Below, in pieces: positions 59,154-64,000 of a stretch of DNA of 64,000 bases. The notes under the pieces were generated by a model. The model had not been told where the DNA came from. It was given only the letters and a program-made list of their open reading frames with translations, and searched no databases. A program made the translations under genes and the position numbers. Source of the stretch: Melastoma dodecandrum. Its lineage: Eukaryota; Streptophyta; Magnoliopsida; Myrtales; Melastomataceae. Position 1 is the first letter of the stretch. Each line of letters opens with the position of its first letter. The stretch lies in NCBI GenBank assembly GCA_029817715.1, contig JARUPY010000088.1:2294001-2358000 (forward strand), read 5' to 3'.

Positions 59154-59640
59154 AGCGGCAAGGACGGGGTCGGCAGGGGCAGAGGCGGCGGCAGCGAGGA
59201 CGGAATCGGCAATGGTGGAGGCGGTGGCAGCAAGGAGGGGCTGATCGACGAGGCGGAGATGGCAGCAGTGACAATTGATAGAAAAAATCCTCGCCAGTGG
59301 AGTCGATGGCAGCATCGTCGGCGGGCAGCGGAAGCCAATGGTTGAGTGGGCCGTGTAGGGGTCGCTGCTGGTGCGATGCTCGTTGCTGCGGGAGCAGAGG
59401 TATCGTCTGAGCTGAGGTATCCTGCGAAGGTGGATGCTCCAGGATGGTAGGGAGCCGGTGACCGTTGCCAGGAAAGTAGCCAGGTCTTGGTTGCGGAGGT
59501 TGCGTAAGGGGGAGAGACAGGCGCAAACGAGATTCTTGATGCGTCCGACTCCGAATCGAGCATTCTGTTGGTTTGCTCCTGTTCCTCTGGTTTTACAATT
59601 AAAGAAAATTAAAGGAAGGAAAGCCCCATTCACAAATTAA
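59154..59640. repeat. GC-rich LTR-like remnant (right part)
   Basis: GGCGGCAGC-rich sequence that follows GCGAC. With the tandem element and one duplication removed it would join 53717. Its overlapping Ser/Pro/Ala-rich open frames look like composition artefacts. Confidence 0.4.
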
Positions 59641-59917
59641 AACACAAACGAAGGAACCAGAGGGTTACGTCGAAGGAAAGGAGGGCTCGAAATATAATTG
59701 ATTTTGTAAATTTTTATGATTTAATCATTTTTGTTTATTAGAAAATATTGGGTTATAACAGTTGTACAAACGATTTCTCGATGGATCCGAAGTCATAATC
59801 CCAGTTCAGGTTCAAGATTCTTCATTCCGCGCAATGTCCAGTTCTGGCTTAGTCAAGTTCGAAAGGCTTGGATGGAATTGGCTAAAGGCGAAGCATTCGC
59901 GATTGGTCTGCTTGGTA
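59641..59917. other. 3' flank of the membrane protein gene
   Basis: No gene seen apart from the probable 3' untranslated region of the minus-strand gene to the right. Confidence 0.4.
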
Positions 59918-60883
59918 TCAAGCAACAGATGCATCAAGATCGGTGACGACGTCCTCAACGAGTACATCGTTAGGAACCGCATTGTAGGAGTAACAAGGTC
60001 TATGGGCTAGCTCAGTCTCTAGTTCCTCCCCGTTACTCTTCCTGCACTCGTGATAGAACACGGTGAAGACCACGTATGCAAAGAACCTGGCGATGCAGAA
60101 GAGCAGCATGGCCGCGTATCCGAACCCGAACCTAGCAACAAGTCCGAGGATGTCGTCGTCGTCCATCGTGGTCACGGAGAACATCACGTAGATAGGTGCG
60201 CTCATCGTCTCTAGCACGAGCATTAGCCTGACTCCGTCCCTCCACTGTCCACGCATAAGATCCCAGGATCTCGTCACAGCAGCCTTCAGATCCCCAATCC
60301 CATCCTCCAGCACGGCGACCACCAGCACGAGATTCCCGATGGCCACTAGCCATAAGTAGCCAACAGCAGCCAAAACCAACACCAAGCTACTCCACCAGAT
60401 GTTAACGTCATTCACCAGCACGACCATCAGCAGAGTGGCGACCACCCATGCAACCGTGGAACCCGAGACCGACACCCACGCAAAGACCGGCACCCTCCAC
60501 GAGGACCTCGACCTCACCCTGGACAGCAGCAAGTCACGGACACGGATCCAATCGTTCACACCGGCAAGCAAGAGATCGGATCCATGGACGACGATGACCA
60601 TCCCTAGGAAGGAGACGGCGGACAAGGATATGAATACGACGGACTCACGCGTGGCAAGGGACTGCACGTCGTGGGGGTCGACGGACGAGACCTCGTAGGA
60701 ATCCTCGACTCTGTGGAGGAGGGGGGAGACTAGGAGGGAGTGGAGGAGGAGGAGGATGGAGAAGGGGATGAATAAGAGGTGGAATAATATGAAGGAGAAA
60801 GCGGGGCTGGTGGAGGGAAGCCTGACGGCTCGGGTGATGGTGGCGATGAGGGAGGAGGAGGAGGAAGTCGGGTGGGTCTCCAT
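59918..60883 (-). CDS. multi-pass membrane protein of unknown function
   Basis: Intronless, 321 residues. A Ser/Thr-rich start (METHPTSSSSSLIATITRAV) is followed by about six hydrophobic segments: roughly 29-57, 80-105, 130-160, 165-195, 222-240 and 252-285. The loops contain conserved-looking blocks such as DLKAAVTRSWDLMRGQWRDG before the fifth segment and FYHECRKSNGEE after the last. The layout resembles a plant-specific family of intronless membrane proteins annotated only as uncharacterised (At1g31130-like, from memory). No transporter or enzyme signature is seen. The upstream 800 bases are free of genes. Confidence 0.8.
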   Translation of the reverse strand: METHPTSSSSSLIATITRAVRLPSTSPAFSFILFHLLFIPFSILLLLHSLLVSPLLHRVEDSYEVSSVDPHDVQSLATRESVVFISLSAVSFLGMVIVVHGSDLLLAGVNDWIRVRDLLLSRVRSRSSWRVPVFAWVSVSGSTVAWVVATLLMVVLVNDVNIWWSSLVLVLAAVGYLWLVAIGNLVLVVAVLEDGIGDLKAAVTRSWDLMRGQWRDGVRLMLVLETMSAPIYVMFSVTTMDDDDILGLVARFGFGYAAMLLFCIARFFAYVVFTVFYHECRKSNGEELETELAHRPCYSYNAVPNDVLVEDVVTDLDASVA

Positions 60884-61680
60884 GTCGAAGTTACATTGAC
60901 GGTGGGAGGAGGGATGGAGGAATCTTTTTGAGGAGTGTGAGGGCCTCTGTCATACCTGCAGCTTTTTCATAGTGACGAAAGAAAACAATTATTGCATTTG
61001 GTTTGGATGGCATAATTTTGAAATATTAATTTTTTTAAAAAAATTAAATCCCGTTCGAATCGTGACTATAGCCGAGTTGATTAGCTCGAACCCGAGTTGA
61101 TCAAGCCCGTAAACCTTAATCGAGCCGCTAAATCATGGGTTAAGAAATTACAATTCCCCATCCATACGTCACTTTAGCCGCGTCCGTGTCCTTCCCATGA
61201 TTGATGATGGGAAGGGAAGAAAATGGGCCAATTTATAGGTTCACGTAACGACAGATTAATTATAGGCCCATGGGCCAGAAATGAAAGTGGGCCCACGACG
61301 GGATGTGCGAGTAATGGCCCATAACGGAAAACAAAAACTGGCCCCTCCCAGTTGAGATTTTTCTGCGTCTAATAAGTAATTAACAAATATATCTCCGACT
61401 TGAACAACCCCACTCACATTACATACTTTATTAATTTTTCTTTATTGTCGTTATTATATTTTAGAAATTTGGGGAAGGTCAACTTTCTGTAAATGAATGA
61501 TCCAAGAAAATTTTGACATTGGGAATAGAAATAGATAGTACCCCCCACCCGCCCCCACCCTACACGTCTAGTCTAGTTGGGGGGAGGGGGGACATTGCCA
61601 TGGCACAACTTCACCGTATCTTTCTTACAACATGTGTATTATCCACGCACTTGAGTTCATGGGACAAAATACAGTTTAAT
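60884..61680. other. intergenic
   Basis: Promoter side of the membrane protein gene and 3' side of the UGT gene. Short GAGCCG/GAGTTGAT-like patches near 61070-61130 resemble relics of the repeat at the right edge. Homopolymer-rich C tract near 61540-61560. Confidence 0.4.
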
Positions 61681-63135
61681 TCAGTTGATCGTGGGTAACT
61701 TTGTGAACTTCACGAACTCATCCAAGCTCTTGGACGAAGACCCAGCAGCATCGCCGTCCACGGCCTCCCTTGCAGCTCGCGCTATCTCTTTCGCCCTTCC
61801 CCTTGCGGCATGACCCTTCTCACCTCCCATTAACTCCTCCACTCCTTCCCTTATCGGCTCCCTGGGGACGAAACCATCCCTTCCGGCCTTCTCCACTGGG
61901 ATGGCAACCCCTGCACGGAGCCCTTCCACGACTAGCTTCGCGTTTAGGGTCTGGTCCGCCCCCATCCCCCACGTCAGCATTGGGATCCCGCTCGATAGGC
62001 TTTCGAGCACCGAGTTCCATCCGCAGTGGCTCATGAACCCCTCCACGGCCGGGTGCGACAGCACCCGCTGCTGGTCCACCCATCCCTGAATGACCAGTCC
62101 CCTCCCTCCTGCCACGGCAACAGTCTCCTCACCTCCTCCGTCTTTCGGCCTAGCTGCAAATAGGAAGTAGTGCCCGGACTCCTCGAGTCCTCTCACAATC
62201 TCATCCATCTGCAGATCGGTTATCCGGGCCTGTGTCCCGAACGACGCGTACATGACCTTCGTGTCGTCACCAAGCCGCTCATCGAGCCATTTCATGTAGG
62301 CGCTGGAGAAGGACGACACAGGCAGGGGATGGTCGTCGTAAAGCGAGGCTGGCCCCACGCACCAGATCCCCGCCCTTTCATTGACACAGAATGACTTAAG
62401 GGAAGACACATACTCTCCCTCGATCCCCTCGAAGCTGTTTACGAGGATCCCATCACTATTGGCATCTGTTACCACGATTTCTGCCAGCACACGGAGGAAA
62501 TGGTCGGCGGGGTCCTTGTAACGGTCCAGATCAGGCAAATCCCTGGCCTTCACAGAGAACGGGATCTTTGTGCTTGACAGATCGACTGTCTGATCGCCAA
62601 AGCCTTCCGAGTCGACATGCATGCGACCGCACGCGACATGCATATGTGCAGTTTTAACGACGACCATCGAGAACACCCCCATCCCGTGGAAGACGACGCG
62701 AGGAATCCCATAGGCCCGGCACGAACCAAGCGTCCAGCCGAGGAAGAAGTCCGAGACAACACATGAGGGGAGCAGCCCCTCCCTCAACATCTCCTCGAGA
62801 AGCGACTCAAAGGGTTCCTTTAGGGTCCTCAAGGCATCGAGGAAATCCACGAGCAGCTCCATCGAGGGGAGGTCAGCCGTGTTCTCGCAACCATCGGGAA
62901 GGAGCCTCCGGGCAGACTCGGGGAACTCCAGGACACGGACGGATATCCCAGGGCAGCTCGAGACCCTCGACAGGATGAACGGCTCGTTCTTCGGGGTGGT
63001 GATGACGGTCACCTTGACGCCGCGGACGGTGAGGGCCTTGGAGATGTATAGTAATGGGAGGGTGTGTCCATGAGCAAGGTGGGGAAAGAACAGGACATGC
63101 GGCGGGGGCGTTTGTGGCAGCCGGGAAGTAGCCAT
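61681..63135 (-). CDS. UDP-glycosyltransferase, UGT90A-like
   Basis: Intronless, 484 residues from the ATG at 63135. N-terminal acceptor half starts HVLFFPHLAHGHTLPLLYIS with the catalytic His near residue 24; the C-terminal donor half has the PSPG box (WVDQQRVLSHPAVEGFMSHC, then GWNSVLES and GADQTLN) at about 352-398. The last PSPG residue is Gln, which usually favours UDP-glucose. Similarity over LPSMELLVDF, SDFFLGWT, ASFGTQA and LNAKLVVEGL points to the UGT90A group, which glycosylates small phenolic-type acceptors; the acceptor is unknown. An upstream in-frame ATG (63177) would add 14 residues, but the TATA box at 63201 places the transcript start at about that ATG, so 63135 is preferred. 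Confidence 0.9.
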   Translation of the reverse strand: MATSRLPQTPPPHVLFFPHLAHGHTLPLLYISKALTVRGVKVTVITTPKNEPFILSRVSSCPGISVRVLEFPESARRLLPDGCENTADLPSMELLVDFLDALRTLKEPFESLLEEMLREGLLPSCVVSDFFLGWTLGSCRAYGIPRVVFHGMGVFSMVVVKTAHMHVACGRMHVDSEGFGDQTVDLSSTKIPFSVKARDLPDLDRYKDPADHFLRVLAEIVVTDANSDGILVNSFEGIEGEYVSSLKSFCVNERAGIWCVGPASLYDDHPLPVSSFSSAYMKWLDERLGDDTKVMYASFGTQARITDLQMDEIVRGLEESGHYFLFAARPKDGGGEETVAVAGGRGLVIQGWVDQQRVLSHPAVEGFMSHCGWNSVLESLSSGIPMLTWGMGADQTLNAKLVVEGLRAGVAIPVEKAGRDGFVPREPIREGVEELMGGEKGHAARGRAKEIARAAREAVDGDAAGSSSKSLDEFVKFTKLPTIN

Positions 63136-63200
63136 GGCTGGTGTGAGATGGATTGGATTATGCTTCCCAAGGTTCATGTAAGAGCCCTACGATGAGGAGT

Positions 63201-63210
63201 GTTTTATAAA
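63201..63210 (-). promoter_or_regulatory. TATA box of the UGT gene
   Basis: Minus strand TTTATAAAAC. It lies about 25-33 bases upstream of the outer ATG and 66-75 bases upstream of the inner ATG, which argues for the inner start. Confidence 0.6.
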
Positions 63211-63783
63211 CAAGTGTGCAGTATATGGAGTTAATTATGATTTGCGTTAGCCTTGATTCTTAAATAACATTTCACTCCCCCTAAAGTTTATACAAGAAGA
63301 GGTCTAACCCTTTTGGCGTTCAAGTGGTTCAATTGGTTGTCAAAATGTTGGACCTACTTTCATCATAAAAAGATCTTCTTTTTAATTGTTTGGCAACTTG
63401 GCGGAGGAAACCTTTTAAGATTCACTAAATAAAATCCAATATCACTCGACTCGATCACTCAAATGTTTTTCTATCTCAAAACCTAATACAATCTTATCTA
63501 TTAAACTCAGGGAATGTTGGCCAAGTTATAACGGTTCTCGAACTTATTCATATTAATCGTTTTTTTTCAACGGATTATCTACGGTTTGAATTGAACTTTC
63601 TACAGAGATGCCTCCCCCTACCTATTATGCCAACACATTTTTTGGATAAATTGAAGATCCACATCAATATGCTTCATCTGCTGATACATATGATTCTTCG
63701 ACAGACAAACAACGCTCCGATTATTACGATACATTATTATTTTAATATGATCAAAATCTATATCATTTATGGGACTCCGCGAC
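63211..63783. other. upstream region of the UGT gene
   Basis: AT-rich, no gene or clear element recognised. Confidence 0.4.
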
Positions 63784-64000
63784 TAGGGATGTAAACGAGC
63801 CGAGCTAAGCCCAAATATTAATGGACTCGGCCTTGAGCTCGACTAAGTTATTTCAGGCTCGAGCACGGGCTCGTACTCGATAATATTTGAGATAGTAGGG
63901 CTCGAGCTCGGCTTGTCTTTAAACACGTTTCAAGCTCAGAGTAATTTCTTATAATTATTAATATTAAATTTAATATAAATTGGAAAAAATAATATTAATT
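63784..64000. mobile_element. possible hAT-type element end
   Basis: CTAGGGATGTAAACGAGCCG opens a stretch rich in GAGCTCG/GGCTCGAG motifs, a common start of plant hAT-family and derived elements. The rest is outside the window, so the type cannot be confirmed. Confidence 0.35.

Noticed and set aside
59081..59633. Three overlapping Ser/Pro/Arg-rich minus-strand frames
   Set aside because: Composition artefacts of the GC-rich LTR-like remnant; no domain and no start context.

Overview
The window is nuclear DNA of a flowering plant, most likely a eudicot. The genes are split by short GT-AG introns, they are plant families (FLA, PPR, Tubby-like, UGT, LRR kinase, ACT-domain ACR protein), and the spaces between them are filled with plant-type Ty3/gypsy, Ty1/copia, Mutator-like and plant-mobile-domain transposons. 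I cannot name the species.

Positions 1-24308 are a transposon block. A Tat/Ogre-type Ty3/gypsy element lies on the minus strand (5' LTR 14416-18027, 3' LTR running off the left edge) and carries ORF1, gag, protease, reverse transcriptase, two RNase H domains and integrase, broken by several stops and frameshifts. It sits in an older, diverged LTR-like sequence (18028-19860). Next come scraps of host genes (an HSP90 piece and a receptor-kinase piece, 20091-20812) and a truncated Ty1/copia element (21524-24308, minus).

Positions 25363-48008 are a dense gene island: an ACT-domain ACR12-like protein (+), a small LEA-like protein (+), DEAD-box helicase RH10 (-), a fasciclin-like arabinogalactan protein (-), RAD23 (+, with a Mutator-type MITE in intron 1), a Tubby-like protein 8 (+), a PLS-class PPR protein (+) and an LRR receptor kinase of the EFR/XA21 type (-). 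I resolved the exons of the multi-exon genes by reading splice sites and checking phase. The cellular roles are diverse (organelle regulation, rRNA processing, proteasome shuttling, cell wall, immunity-type receptor), so no operon-like cooperation is implied.

Positions 48188-59640 are a second transposon block. A 4.26-kb element with about 110-bp terminal inverted repeats and a candidate 10-bp target duplication carries remnants of a MULE N-terminal protein plus a four-exon plant mobile domain (PMD) gene, and ends in an array of 25-bp palindromes. A gypsy-like non-autonomous retrotransposon follows in an LTR-internal-LTR-internal-LTR arrangement bounded by one 5-bp duplication (GCGAC); it carries a 377-residue ORF I cannot assign. 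It is inserted in another GC-rich LTR-like remnant.

Positions 59918-63135 hold two intronless minus-strand genes, an unknown multi-pass membrane protein and a UGT90A-like glycosyltransferase. The right edge may contain the end of a hAT-like element.
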